Notes under the pieces: generated by a model
Seen by the model: the letters and a program-made list of their open reading frames with translations, nothing else
Databases searched by the model: none
Told to the model about the DNA's origin: nothing
Translations under genes and position numbers: made by a program
Assembly: GCA_944990035.1 (NCBI GenBank)
Contig: CALYLX010000026.1
Coordinates: 1 to 64,000 of the forward strand
Length of the DNA: 64,000 nucleotides
Direction of reading: 5' to 3'
From: Clitopilus passeckerianus
Lineage: Eukaryota > Basidiomycota > Agaricomycetes > Agaricales > Entolomataceae
Shown here: one piece after another, positions 1-12,383 of the stretch
Numbering within the stretch: the first letter of the stretch is position 1
Layout of the letters: the number at the start of each line of letters is the position of its first letter

Positions 1-292
1 TCCTTAGAAGCTCAATAAATCATACCAATATTGAGCGCCATAAATCTCAGCCCCAGGAGCTTCAATCTCGGCCCACACAAGGCCCACATTCAGTAGTCTA
101 TCGACAGGTTATGGATTTTAACACCGAAAGTGGTTCATACAGGGAAAGCTTTACTATATATTCGTGGCTTCTCTCCGTCCAAGAAAAGAGCATCATCCCC
201 AGCGTCACGGTCTTTCCGCGTCCAAACGGAGTCGTCCACACTCCCTTTCGACAAAGTTGCAGGATCTGCAAATGTCATGGGCGCATCGAGGT

Positions 293-1382
293 TTAATGTT
301 CTCCTTCTCGAGTCGTTCCTGAAGAAGGCTCGGACGCGTCAAGAGTTCCCATTTGATGAACGTGGCAGAAGAGGAGGTTCGGGACTGCAACGTTGAGAGT
401 GAGGAAGGACCACCATAGGCTGGGTGGATTGGTTCGGAGGAAGCAGAATATGACAATAGCCCAGTTAAGAAGCACGGAGATGCTACAAGCAAATTAGTGA
501 CTTGGTGGGTATAGACAGGACTGGTTTGCAGCTCACAAGAAGAACGATTGTCCATTTTCGTACGCTGCTCGAGTGCTGAGAATAAACAGCTGCTGCGATT
601 TGCTTGCTGTTGTTATCCCGGTATCCTCATCGTCGCCACTAGACATTCGTGCTCTGGCGTTCAACAAGAGAAGCAACGTATTGTGCAACGCGAACGTGGT
701 CGGTGCTACTGCTGACGAAATACCAACAAAGCCGTAAGAACAATACCCTGAGGGTCCAATCGGGAATCCGTTCGTGACACCGAAGGTGAGCACAATTGCG
801 CCGGCTAGCACTGATAGCCACGAGACAAAGAGCAGGGCGATTGTGACCCTACTTTTGAGGTTCTGGCAGACCAACAGATATGCCAGAAAGGCGGTCGATC
901 CGGCGGAGATGTAGTAGAATGCCAGAAGAATGTTCTGCATGGTCGGGCAACCATCCATTGGTGTAGCTGTAGATGGTCGGTGAGGCCAGGGTCTCGACGG
1001 GAGAATGATCATGACGACATACTTTGCATAATAGTATTAAGGAGAGCAAAGATTAATGTAGATTCCCTGCTAAGGGTCTAGCGACCGATCCTGAAGAAGG
1101 CGAGGGGAAGAGACACACCTTGATAGAAAGTAGATGCCGGTCTTAAAGGATAACGGGCACTTGAACAAGAGCTTAAAGTCCTGGTCGATATGTATTGCAA
1201 TATCCCAGACGACAGCCTGTGGTGGAAGGCGTCAGCACTCAATTCCCCCTGTCAAAATGTTGTAAAGAACATACCCCAAGAACTCCGACCACAACGTAGG
1301 ACGCCAACGTTGTGAAATCTGCCATCCAAGGCAATAGGTATGCCATTGGAGTCGTCGGGTTCAGGATGAGGGTGTCTGCCAT
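293..1382 (-). CDS. Multi-pass membrane protein, tandem copy 1 (unknown function)
   Basis: I do not recognise a named function. Hand-splicing gives five exons (1275-1382, 1119-1216, 1023-1066, 537-966, 293-482) and a 289-residue protein with no internal stop. The protein is mostly hydrophobic, with about six or seven probable membrane segments. An early motif reads WDIAIHIDQDFKLLF, followed by a conserved GPSGYC loop and the motif NPPSLWWSFLTLNV near the C-terminus. The start MADTLILNPTTPMAYLLPW was chosen because the neighbouring gene at 2260-3521 begins the same way (MANVTGAILNPDTPMAFLP). The two are clear tandem paralogues on the same strand. The pattern fits the large families of predicted integral membrane proteins of unknown role in Agaricomycetes. 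That family placement is inference. Exon 3 is only 44 nt, but it restores a segment (STLIFALLNTIMQ) that matches the paralogue. Confidence 0.72.
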
Positions 1383-2259
1383 GCTGGGCGATGGAGAAAA
1401 CGGGGAACCACCTCTCGGGCAAACCCTGTAATTAATATGAAGCGTTGAGAACTATTAACAACCGGAGATACTTACCGTCCCTGCAAGTGGTATCCCCATG
1501 CCCGATTTGACCTGGGATGTCATCGAAAACATCTAGGTTGATAGCTGATCTTCCGGAGTTCTGCCTCTCCAAGAACCCACCCCTTGAATCCTGCAGGCTG
1601 ATCTCCACGTCTAAAATGGCGGAGAGGGAGAGCAGAGTTCACTGGCCGAACTTGCAGATCCGCTGCGATTGACTCGACGTCGTCAAGCAATGCTCCGACT
1701 GTGCAGCCATGATCCTCCATGATCTCGGACTTTATTTCTCATCGCTTCATGCAGATTCTTGTCTATTTTGTCGGCCAGGCGGCATCTCTGAAAGCAGGTG
1801 GAGATCAGGAGGCCTAATTGCCGGCTACTGGTGGTTGTCAGAAGCAAAGTTAACACCGAGCCTTCCGGACCTGGATGGATTTGGCCTTGCTTGCAGGCCG
1901 CCCAGCCACACCATGTGCTGCCCTCGGTAGCCTACTGAAACGCAGGAAGCGAAGATTCAGAATTTTATTATAGATACATTTTGGTACATTGTGGTTGTAC
2001 AGGGGCCATTATTCGGCCGACAAAGATAAGCCTAATTTACCATTAGTGTACGGATGGGCCGGGCAGGTACGAGTATTGTAAGAAATAAATAGATTCCGAT
2101 TGGTCGTCTGTAGACTATGTAGTTGGGTGGCAAGACGATTCAGTGCTCACGGCACAAAACCATCAGGGGGATTCCAGTTTTAAAGAGGAAGCCGCCGGAG
2201 TTGTACTATATCCCTGGTACTTACATGCCGACGGATGGCGGTCATGGTATGAGGGAGTT
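1383..2259. other. Intergenic, between the two membrane-protein paralogues
   Basis: No convincing gene is seen. The stretch holds the upstream region of the first membrane-protein gene and the 3' flank of the second. Short open frames here (for example 1520-1720 minus and 1709-1930 plus) have no recognisable composition or splice context. Confidence 0.5.
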
Positions 2260-3521
2260 TTAATGGTGATCTTTCAGCTGCCGGCACATGAATATGCAAA
2301 TAAAAGGCAGCCCAAACAGGATGACTGTCACCAGGGATAAGAGGGTGGTTCGTATTATCTTTGTTCGGCGTGCGTTGGGGTCTCCTGGAAGGGCGTCCCT
2401 CAAAGTCGGGGGTGAGGAATCGTTAGGCCCAGGGAGAGATTGGTCGGAAGAACCAGAGGGGCCAACAAGTGTTTTTGAGGCCTCAGTGCGTTTGATTGAA
2501 GATGAAGCAATAACATCTTCGCGTGCAAGGCCGAATTTTGTCTTGCGGAAAACACGGCCTGCCATCATGTTCACCAGCACGCAATTGAACACGAGCATGA
2601 AGCGGTAGGTCGGTGGGAGCTCCTCAACGAAGGCAAGGATGACCACGATGATGTTGCTGACAACGGATGCTCTGATAACACCAAGTCAGCATCGTCCGAA
2701 GAGATGTTAAGAAGAAACGTACAGGTAGTAGACTTGTCCATCTTGGAGCATTACTCGAGGTATCCGCGGCAAGGTCTTTCCAGACAGAAGCTCCCGCATG
2801 GAAAACTTTTCGCCGCGTTGTTGCCATGCATCGATAAGGAGCCGGTAAGAGATGGCCAAGAATACGGAGGTGTCGAACAGGGTAACAGCGATTGGAGCTG
2901 CGCTAACGGCCGAGTTCAATTCCTTGGGTAGGCAGTACGCCGTGGGTCCAATAACGAGGGAGCCCCGACCGCGGCTGCAGTCAATGAACCGGCTACAATT
3001 GCCAGCCAAAGGACGAAGAACAGGATGAAAATTGGCCGTTCGCGGTTGTAGACTGCGATGACACGAAGGAAGAACAGCAGCGCAGTAGATGCCGTCGCCG
3101 TATGATAAAGTACGCAGAAGGTGCGTTCCGTTATATGGCATAGGTGCCCAAGTGGTGCGACTGTGTAGTTGGTCAATAGGCAATTCTTGGCAAATTTTTC
3201 TGCACTCACCAAGGAAGATAACGTTCAGGATGGTGTAGACGAGGACGCTCGCTCTCGAAAAGAAGTAGACGATAGTGGGAAATTGAATCTTCTGTTTGAA
3301 TAGCAGTTTATAATCCGCGTCGATGTGGATGAGGATGTCCCACAATAGTGCCTATATGGTCCGAATGTAAGAGAATATCCAGAACAGATTGGAAGACAAC
3401 CGCTCACTCCGAGAGAACCTATCTCGACGTATGTCGTAACTTTATAAGGGTAGGCCAACTCCATTGGCAAAAAAGCCATAGGAGTGTCGGGGTTAAGGAT
3501 TGCTCCTGTTACATTCGCCAT
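2260..3521 (-). pseudogene. Multi-pass membrane protein, tandem copy 2, apparently frameshifted
   Basis: This is a paralogue of the gene at 293-1382. Exons read by hand are 3408-3521, 3210-3351, 2723-3160 and 2260-2671. Matching segments include WDILIHIDADYKLLF (against WDIAIHIDQDFKLLF), a GPTAYC loop (against GPSGYC) and a C-terminal block starting ELPPTYRFMLVFN. In exon 3 the reading frame must change between the codons for AAAVG and those for LVIGPTAYC, at about 2950-2975. The total coding length (1106 nt) is not a multiple of three, which fits loss of one base or gain of two. No intron with usable splice sites spares the conserved loop. It may be a recent pseudogene or a sequencing/assembly error. 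Copy 1 has an intron between its SR and ESTLIF codons; here that junction is continuous (SRASVLVYT). The C-terminal tail is longer than in copy 1 and ends with one more membrane segment. Confidence 0.62.
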
Positions 3522-4730
3522 GCTGAACAAGGCGGTGGAATCCTCTGCTTGAGAATGTCGGTCCAGAGGGGACAAAGAAATTACAATGCAGAGATATTCG
3601 AAGAGACATGCACCGGGCAATAAGTATGGATGCTGGAAAATACCTCCGATGATGGTAATCAAGGGTTAAGGCGAGGTCCTGCCTGCTTTTGAGGTGGGTC
3701 CGCTTACATCCCCGCCAGCATGGAAAGAGCGTCGTGATACAAATGGAGTTACCAGGCCCGTACTCTCGAGCATCCGCAACCCTTCAGGTCCTTCAGCTTC
3801 CTTGGATCATTCCTTCAATATCATCTCCCTCATGGGTGAGCGTCGTGAGGTCTTTGTGCCTCGATCTCAGTTAAGTCGCCGGAAAATGTGTTTTGGACCC
3901 TTCAAAAACCTCGCAACCGCTGATTTGCGCCCTTCATTCTCAATTGCCTGTGAAGATTCCCCTTCTCTGCTGCAGAGAACCAAACCGCTGGAAAGATACT
4001 CAGCTATTTTTGCTCCCGGTTGAGAAATCTGGGCGGGCTTTCCGGTGGGATGTGTCCGAAGGTCGCACAACCGCATTCAAAGGAGATGGCAGTCAATGAT
4101 GGGGTAAGGCGGGCCGGCTGCAAGTGCAAAGCCATTCAATGCCGCTGAGTAAGCAAAGCGCGTCACTCTGATCATGTGACTCGCTAAGCCGAAAAATAGC
4201 GGAAATTGTTGGTTTTTTGGTGAAAGATACCTGTCAGTGTCAGGGCTGGGTAGATTGTCTGTCCATAGGTGGATTCGATATGTCGAAAAGAAACTTGTCT
4301 TGGAGTGAAAACGATGCGATGCGGAACTAGGATACGAATAACTTAGAACGCCCCATTATCAACTTCGTAACAGACGTGGAGGTTCAATATCGTACAAGAA
4401 ATTGTCAGAAAGCTATCCTATATACAGTTGCGTAGGTACTTAGAGGAGATTGTAAGTATGAGATGCAGAATCTATGAATGCAAGGGGAATAGCAGCGATA
4501 ACGGTAATAAGTCCAACAAAACAGCCATCATCACGGAAGATGCGCTGGCGAGCTGCTAACAGTAACGGAATGACGACAGATAACGCCAGATACCTGCCTC
4601 CAAACCGATCTGAAACGGGGAGCGTCACCTCTCCGAAAGGAAAAAGCGCAGTCTACGAGCAGCAGATCCGGACAGTATCACCGTCGTGGCAGGGTAGATC
4701 CAAAGACCTTGCTTTTCCGTCCATCACAGA
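3522..4730. other. Intergenic, no gene seen
   Basis: This is the shared flank between the frameshifted membrane-protein gene and the 3' end of the PNS1-like gene. Open frames at 3689-4099 and 4440-4734 overlap one another on both strands. They show no domain, no splice continuity and no link to neighbours. Confidence 0.5.
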
Positions 4731-7700
4731 CTAGGCCGAAAAAAGTCCTGATCCAGGAAAGTACTGTGAGCCACCTGTAGTTCCCTCGTCATCGCTTTCA
4801 CTGCTTTTCTGCGTAGCCCGGCTCGCTTCCAGACCAGGCTGACTCTGACTCGTAGAAGTAGCAAGAGCAGGAGGATTCCTGATCCAGCTCTTGACATTCA
4901 TCTCCGCACTTGTCTGCATCCGGTACTCCTCTGGAGGTGGGGACGTTGATCGTGCACTGGTAGGCGGGGATGATGGAGCATTCAAAGCCGCAAAATTTGC
5001 AGGCGTGAGCGTAGGATTCATGCCTGGATGATCCTGAGCATAACTCCTCTCGAACGGATCCGGGGTGTCTTCTTCCAAGAGACCAGGTTGTACTGATGGT
5101 GAAGGTGGAGAAAGAGGTTGGCGGGGTAGATAGCGCGAAATAGACTCTGACGGAACGTATTGGTGTTGGGGAGGTGGTTGCTGTCGTGGCTCAATGAACC
5201 CTGGCTTCTTGTGATGGCGTGCAACCTGTGCTGGTCTTGGTGTGGGACTTGCTGCATGAGGCTCAGGTTGTTGAGCTTCTGTGCGAGCGCCGGCACGACC
5301 TCGTTGCTGTGTGCGAGGAGAATCATATTCGAACTATTGAAAATACAATGAGCACCAGGTAAAAGCATGTACGCATCAAAGAGTCAAACTCACAATGGCA
5401 AAGACTTCTTCCTTTCGGCACTGTCCTGAGTCCTTGTCAATGCAGTAACAAATGTACAGGGTATCAGCCCTAGGGTTAAGAACCGATCAGCGGGGACTTC
5501 AATGCGACCGTGTGGAATGTACTCACGTATCCTTGACCAGGCCAACGCAGAACAGCCCAACAAGAGCAGTAACACCACCCGCCAACAAAGCAGCACCAAG
5601 AGCTTGATCCGGTGCATTCAAAGTATGGGCAACAAACAGATAGGTCGACAACGCAAATGGGAACGTGAGCGTGAGCGGAGCCACTGTTAACATTGCCAAA
5701 GGAGCTACATAAAACGATGTCAGTTCCACGTTTGAGATCCGGAAATTCGAAGCAACCTACGTTCAGAGCTGAACTTCTTGCCAAACCTCCCAGACTTGTT
5801 CTCCACTCCATTCGTCAAAGCTCGGGCTCGTCTTGCACTTGGCATGAACGGATCGCCAGTCAATCCAGTATACACCAATGCATACTTGCTCAGTGCAGTG
5901 GTGAAGGAATCGATGTAGCCAATGAGGAAACGGATGCCTCCGACCATGAAGAACATCCGAACAGGAAGGTACGCGGGTAAACGTTGCAAAAGAACAGCAA
6001 TGAGAGTAAGGATGCGTATTATGGTGAGAATCAGTGCAGAAAGGCAAATCGTTCCGAATGAAGGCCCGGTGGAACGTGTAAGCGCTGCATGAAGGGTATG
6101 GGTTGACATTGGTGGAGGCGGCATTGCATCTGGACTATAAAGCGGTCTCAGAAAACGAATGTTAAGTCGAGGAGAAAATGGCTTACTCTGCAAAGTACCA
6201 ATTACCTATGACACTAGCCGTTGTCATCCTCAATACACCCCTCGCGACGCCCCAAGTCCATAACCAGACAGCCGCAGCTCCGACTATGCACCAGTTTGCC
6301 CAGCCATGCACGTGCCACTCGAGGATTGAGCTGCTTGGTGAAGGTTTGAATGTGTATCCGATCAACAGTAGCCGGAAGATGAGCGTCAGGAAGGGAATGG
6401 ACGCAAGAAGGGAGCCGAGGAGAATAGCAGGTGATAATGCGAGCAAGAAAGGTTCGGATTTGAGTAGCTCAGTCGTAAGAGCGAGAGTTGAGGAGGTTGT
6501 GTGGATTTGCCTTGGTAGGTGGACTAGGCGCCGGGCTGTAAGGATGCAGAAAAACAGAGGGATGAGAGAAAACAGCCGAAGCCTAGGAAAGCACCGTCAG
6601 TTATTGCTCGTGAACCGAAAAGAAGCTCAAAAAAGGCTAGTTGAATCATAAACGATGTCAAAGACGATCATGAGGTAGGAGATTTCAGGCCCCATGTCAT
6701 GACCACTTCTCCATCACGACCGCAGCCGCGTGATTTACGCAGGACGTGCGGAGAAAAGGGATCGATAAGGATAGAGCATTACTTACCCGACAGTCTCTCC
6801 CCAAGTCGGTTCTGTGTCTGCATCCCACATAAAGCTTCCAATGAAGGCCCATAGGGCGGAAATAAACAGGGTGGCGGGGATGAATACTGAGGTTGCAATC
6901 ATAACAGGCTGGACGAATATCCGTAGGAGCAGGATATGCGTGTATGCAGCGACGGCGCTCAGGAACGTCAGAATTGTGAGCATCGGCACGGTGTGTAACA
7001 GGGTCGTGTAGGGTAGTACTCGTGGTTTCTTCTCGGGCTTGCGGGTGATGAACAGCAGGAGTATGCAGAAGAAGAGACAGACTACGACGCCTGTACACCA
7101 TAATGCAGTCCATAGATGATCATGATATTTCCGCCGTGACCGTGAGGAGTGTCGTGGATCAGGAAGGGTAAAGACATCGAGAGGTCGAGAACGACCGTCA
7201 CGGGGAAGTAGTGATTCGGTGAGAGACAATGACACCGGGGCTCTACTTGTTTGAGGTGGTGGAGGTGGTTGGGAAGGGTGTATTCGTATCGCTTCTGGGT
7301 CACCCAGAATGTCTCGAGGTGGTTCAGAGTCTGAAGATTCAGTCGGTGAGGGCGAGGGTGATCGAGGCCTCGTATGTCTCATCATTGGCGAAGCCAAGTG
7401 AGCCAACCAGCCTTTCGGGGAGTCTCCTGAGCTCGAAGACTCATCATCCGACGGGATGAGCGGCATCGTCTGGTGATTCCTTGACTTGGAGTCAAAGCCC
7501 TGCCGACTGGTTCGCTCGTCTTCGTCCAGGCGGAGATATGGGTCGTCGTCGTCGTCTGGCTCGTCGTTGTAATGAGCTCCCGACCTGCTTGCCCCACTAA
7601 TTCGTAGATGTGGGTCGTCCATATCATCCAGGTCGTCGTCCGACTCATGACCATTCCGGGAGCCACCCTCGGTGGTAAAGGAGAAGAACATTGGCTGAGA

Positions 7701-7775
7701 TGAGGCCATGCTAGATGAACCTGGCTGTTGCCGGTTCAGATATTGGGAGGCATAGGCAGCAAATGATTGCGCCAT
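4731..7775 (-). CDS. PNS1: PNS1/choline-transporter-like (SLC44 family) membrane protein
   Basis: Six exons (6787-7775, 6187-6582, 5761-6134, 5527-5704, 5394-5469, 4731-5333) splice cleanly to 871 residues. The first 230 or so residues are acidic, serine-rich and probably cytosolic. A membrane core follows from about residue 235 to 640, with many hydrophobic segments. It contains the family-typical PTWGETVGLRLFSLIPLFFC stretch and, near the end, DSFTTALSKYALVYTGLTGD followed by PFMPSARRA. After the last membrane helix comes LYICYCIDKD, then a long proline-rich tail. Yeast Pns1 and animal CTL proteins (DUF580) share this plan; they are plasma-membrane proteins, and choline transport is shown only for some animal members. 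The transported substrate here is therefore inferred. The start MAQSFAAYASQYL is the first in-frame ATG of the open exon. The disordered tails are long compared with yeast Pns1, which is common in basidiomycetes. Confidence 0.88.
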
Positions 7776-9014
7776 GTCGGCCTCTACTTCGTCGTCGCCG
7801 TCGTGGAAGTCGAAGAGAAAAAGGTATCGTAAGGCCCTTCGGGCACAGTTCCAAGAGTTCTAGCGCTGCTGACTCCAAATGCGTCTGCAACGCGTAACCT
7901 GGTGTCACACAGCTTTACGTCACGCCTTTGACAGCTTCAATTTCCTTATCGCCATTCTTGTGCTCGTGGTTGTATTCTTGAGCCTCAGCCTACAGGCTAC
8001 GTCTTCTGGTGCAACGTGCTGGACGTTACATAAGGGATGCAACAACTTGAACATCTTCCTCACAGAAGTTTGGGTTCATAACCCCTGCAAGAACCACCAT
8101 CAAACCTTTCAGTGTAATTAACTTTCAGTGTAAGGAACATCAATCAGTTTGAAGGACATTGAATTGCGTCCGCCTAAAGACATCTCGGGTTTTCACGGAG
8201 ATTTTGGCATCGTAAGTCAGAAGGCAGCTTCTCTGAACGTATCGCCAATCAATAGCAAAGCTCCGGTTCGTGACTGCCTCGCCGCTGCACCAGCGATGAA
8301 GTCCCTGAAGAATTCCTTTACGAAGAAGCATCTAAAGTAGAGGATATCTCAAGAGAATTCTCCTTCAATCTCAATTCAGGATTGAACTCCTTGCTTAGAA
8401 CCCTCGCTATCTTTAAAATAGAACAACATTGTAATTGCAATGACAATGATCGAAAAACATGGTGGTACAAATGAGCAAATAGCAACGTAAAGCTGGGAAA
8501 TTTGACGTTCGTAAAGATCAGATCCGCTAGATAGAGCGAAAGACACGCGAAGAAATGTAGGTAAGAAGTGTAAAAATGTCAGAAACGGGAAAGCTAAAAC
8601 CAGTCGGGGGTTGTATCGTGCTTCGGAATGATCTTGAGGCTGGTGAAGACAACGCTGCTGCATATCTGCGCTAGTTGGCCCTGGTGGTGGTAAAAGAAAA
8701 AAGAGGAAAGACGAGAAAGACGAGATATGTACGCCTGAGGAAGGACATGTTCAAAATCTTGCTGAACTGGAATAGTGGAACCCAGGGTCGAGAAAACAAA
8801 GCCAGACGACCTTTGATCTTCGGTGGTTCGGTGGGATAGGAAAATAAGAACATGTATCAGACGAAAATTCGTTGCTTTCTTGAGGTTTGGGAACATGAGT
8901 CGGATAGTTTGGCGCCAGGCAAAACCATACGGAGGACAGAAAGGAGAGAGAGCGAAAAGACGGCCATAGGAGAGATATCAGATTCGTGCCACTTGAATTC
9001 TTGAGGTCTGCAAT
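7776..9014. other. Intergenic with an unresolved minus-strand hydrophobic open frame
   Basis: The first 600 bases show nothing convincing. On the minus strand, 8376-8896 holds two overlapping open frames. One (8376-8663) encodes a hydrophobic stretch ending CFSIIVIAITMLFYFKDSEG, which could be a last exon with one membrane helix. I cannot find a consistent splice that gives a whole protein, nor a family. It may be a decayed membrane gene or 3' UTR. Confidence 0.35.
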
Positions 9015-10558
9015 TCACTTCTGAGGAGCTTCGCGCGCTTCATCGAGAGACATTCCTTCCAAGTTTTCGGCCAGGGCATCGGACGAGTGGGACTCGGACA
9101 GATGATCGACGGAACCGTGCTGGGAGTTGCTGCCTTCTTGGGAACTTAAGCCAGAGACATCGCTCATCCTAGAATCTGCGCGGATCGCCGGGGGGACTTT
9201 CGACCTCCAGCCTCCAACAACGCCAAAGGTGTCTGCTGTCGCAACTGTATCGGTCCTCTTATGTGCATGAAGCCTACCCATATTTGCTGCAGGGGGCTCT
9301 TGAGTCGCCAAAGCGTTGGCCGAGCTGCTGACTATATCAGAGTCGCACATCTCTGAGGTCTAAACGCTAGTTACATACCCGACGGTCTGAGATTCAGCGG
9401 CTTGGGGCGCGGCGGAATCTCCATCGCGGCGTTTACGAAGGGGTAGGGGTCTGAGGTTCTGTTAATAAAGGTAGCCCGGAGTGCAGAGTTCCGAAGTGGA
9501 CTGACAACGGAGCCAAACTTTTCTTAAACCTGGAAGCCTCGTAAGTTAAGTCGGAGGTTCCAGCTTTGCAATTACGAATTACTCACGCGGCGGTATCGTC
9601 AATACTGTTCCTGTATTGAAGGTTCGGGTCATTGCTTGACGCCTCAGATGGCACTGGCGATGGACTAAAAAAACAGGGGATGAGTTCAGTCTGAGTACGC
9701 ATGAGAACGTAAATATATGTTACTGACGCTGCTCGAGCATTCATCTCTTGACTGGAGACAAGCGGCGGGGCATCAGGCCATCCCTTACTGCAGTTTCCCC
9801 ACTCAGTCAGAGCATAGTTTATTTTTACGGAACGAATGACTCACTGCAGGTCAGCCGGGGATAAAACCGCCCCCCTAAGGTCACTCCCTGGCCCGGATTG
9901 GCGGCAACTGGACAACCGTGCCTATCGCCCATCAGTCAGTGGAGGAACCCGAGAACGAACATCTCCAAAGTGGATAGTCAAGACTCACTCCCGTGGCGCT
10001 GCGGGCGAAACTCCCTTGTCCCTGATGGAAAAAGAAGAGATATGTGAGCTGCCTCCTTCGTCGTATATAGCAATACTGCTCTCGATGACATACGATACGC
10101 CGCTCCGCGAGCGATCCCTTTCACCCTTCTTCTCCTCAGACAATCGCTGATCAAACGGGTTAGATTGATTCCTCATGACGACTTGTATGTTATTCATGTA
10201 ATTTAACTCACTTCGTACTTTCGGACGGCTCTGTGTAAGTCCGATACGCCGTCAGAAATGGTTTGTCTGGCAAGCTGTTCGGCCGCTCCGAGAATATTGT
10301 TCTTTATGCCAGTCAGGCTCTTCATAGAAGTCTGCTTTTTGAGACGCTTTTCAGTTCTCGATTTTATCCTGACGGCGGATTAGCATCTGTAACTTGAATA
10401 GGTCGTTATCAAAGCACAACGTACTCGTCGTACACCTCGAGGGTGCCTTCTTTGAGGCTTTGGTCCTGCTCTTCGGACATGACATGGCGTCGTGACCTAG
10501 AAACCCCTTCATCGAACTCCTGCTTCAGTGATTGAACAGATTCAGGAACGCGTGCCAT
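9015..10558 (-). CDS. Uncharacterised charged, partly disordered protein
   Basis: The gene has many small exons. The start MARVPESVQSLKQEFDEG is at 10558. The first intron (donor near 10426, acceptor near 10379) joins TLEVYDE to IKSRTEKRLKKQ. The next segment, roughly residues 45-100, is a predicted amphipathic helix (KNNILGAAEQLARQTISDGV) ending RAVRKYE. The remainder is low-complexity and Ser/Pro-rich, with a basic patch RKRRDGD near 9420 that could act as a nuclear localisation signal. The last exon (about 9015-9355) ends SLDEAREAPQK. The middle exons between 9400 and 10150 are short and I could not fix every boundary. No domain is recognised, and the gene model is approximate. Confidence 0.5.
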
Positions 10559-11048
10559 ATTGATTCAGAAAGACCAGGTGTTCTGTTGAGTGCTGATAGG
10601 CAAGTGAGATCACCAGCCGAAAAAGCATGGGCTTTTATAGGACCCAGAGGCAAGCGGTCTTCTTGACGTCTGGATTGACTCATGTCGCATTGACATGAGG
10701 CTTTCAACAGCATTCACAATCTTGCCAAGATTCGGTCCTCCCTCAGTTGTGTATACACACCTGTTCAGATATGGGAATTAGTGCGGAAAATACTCATGGA
10801 GTATCGGAATCAGGGATATTGGGCTTGCTGATAGCCTTATGGATAACAGGTTTGAATATGATGCTGATGGGTTAGGCCTCAGGCCTCAGGGATGACAGCA
10901 TTTCCAAATTCCAAGTTGAAGTAACCTGGATACCCCGCTCCTCGGCCCGGAAAGTTGAACTATCGCACGGGTGTACTGCCACTCCTGTCATGACATGACT
11001 GGTCGTATCTGGTCAACGGCAGAGCTGTTTTTCTCTTAGGGTACCCCA
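10559..11048. other. Divergent intergenic region
   Basis: This is the shared upstream region of the minus-strand gene starting at 10558 and the plus-strand kinase-like gene starting at 11049. No gene is seen. Confidence 0.5.
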
Positions 11049-12383
11049 ATGCGAAGACGAGCTACTAAAGAAACCTCAGAGCCGCGCTATACTCCTGACG
11101 AGCTCAGATCGCCTGCTGAGCATTTCTGGGTATCTCTCTTCGGCTTCCTGTTAGCCAGGGGCTATAGACTTCGGCCACGTTACAATCCAGATTGGATCCC
11201 GTCCTGGGGCCTCAACGATAAGTCTCCTAAGGATGGCAATGCCGAAGACAATCACAAGCTTCGTGGGTACTAGAAACGACCAGTCGTAATATCAATCTCA
11301 GTGCCTTTGTTTGATACAGGATCCCAAGTGGTCATCGATGCGACGCGTCTACAAGACGGAAAGAAGGTGGTGATCAAGCGCGTTTCCATTGAAGAATCCT
11401 CCTTGGGCCTCTACCTCAATTCATTGGAGCCTGGAAATAACGACAATCGCACAGTGCCTGTTCTCGACACATTCTCGTCCCCGCTAACCGATGGGGAAGT
11501 CTTTATCGTGATGCCCATGCTTCTGTGTTTCGACAACCTGCCATTTCGACGATTCGGAGAGTTTCTTGAAGCCTCTCACCAGTTTCTTAAGGTATTCTCA
11601 CGTGTTTTTCTTTCTTATGAGCTTGTCCAACCTCAAGTTCCTCAGGGTTTGGCCTTCATGCACCGCCATAACGTTGCACATCGGTATGCTCTGAACTCAA
11701 CGCGGCAGGGTTTCACTGAAGATGTTCTTAGGGATGCCTGTTTGTTGAATATGTGCATGGATATTACTCAGCTGATTCCAAAAGGCATCCATTTTGCCCG
11801 AGAATTTACTCACAACGGGGACCTATACAGCAAGTTCTCCTGGCGCGAACGGTGGTCGGTTCGACCGGTCCAGTACTATTTCATTGACTTCGGGCTCTCT
11901 TCCCGTTACCCCCCTGCGGAGATCAATATCAAGGACACTGGGATCGTTGGTCAGGATAAAACAGTTCCTGAGCGTTCTATGGATGTACCGTATGACCCCT
12001 TTAAGATGGACGTTTATCAACTAGGAAATGCCTTAAAGGAATCAATGAGTGTGCGTTATCCACTTTTCTGAATCTGACCACTAAACCCATTCAGTGACAT
12101 ATAGGCATACGATGGCCTGGAGTGGTTTTCCGATTTACTGAATGCTATGACTCAAACTGACCCTGCTGATCGTCCAACTGCCTACGAGGCTCTCGAATAT
12201 CTTGAACGCGCGTTGGACAGCCTTACTCTGGCAGACCTAGAGTGCCGAATATGGAAGAAGGACTGGCCTCACAAGTACCGAACCGAGACCAAATGGTGGC
12301 ACTGGACTCCTTTACGCTTCTGCATGGAACACTCGCAGCTAGGAACTGGAGTCAAAATGTCGACGCAAGATACACTCTTCTAA
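11049..12383 (+). CDS. Protein kinase-like domain protein
   Basis: Five exons (11049-11262, 11320-11591, 11646-11683, 11732-12050, 12105-12383) give 373 residues. Kinase landmarks are present. The VIK lysine is in KKVVIKRVS. The catalytic loop is HRDACLLNMCMD, joined across the 38-nt third exon and an intron. The metal-binding motif is DFG in YYFIDFGLS. A conserved C-lobe follows (PFKMDVYQLGN, DPADRPTAYEALEYLERAL). The N-terminal lobe has no clear glycine loop, and the region after DFG lacks an obvious APE motif. This pattern matches the expanded single-domain kinase-like proteins of Agaricomycetes. Catalytic residues look intact, so it may be active, but its substrate cannot be inferred. The last intron boundary (donor after ATGAGT at 12050, acceptor before GCATACG) is the least certain. 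The gene stands alone between gene-poor stretches. Confidence 0.8.
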
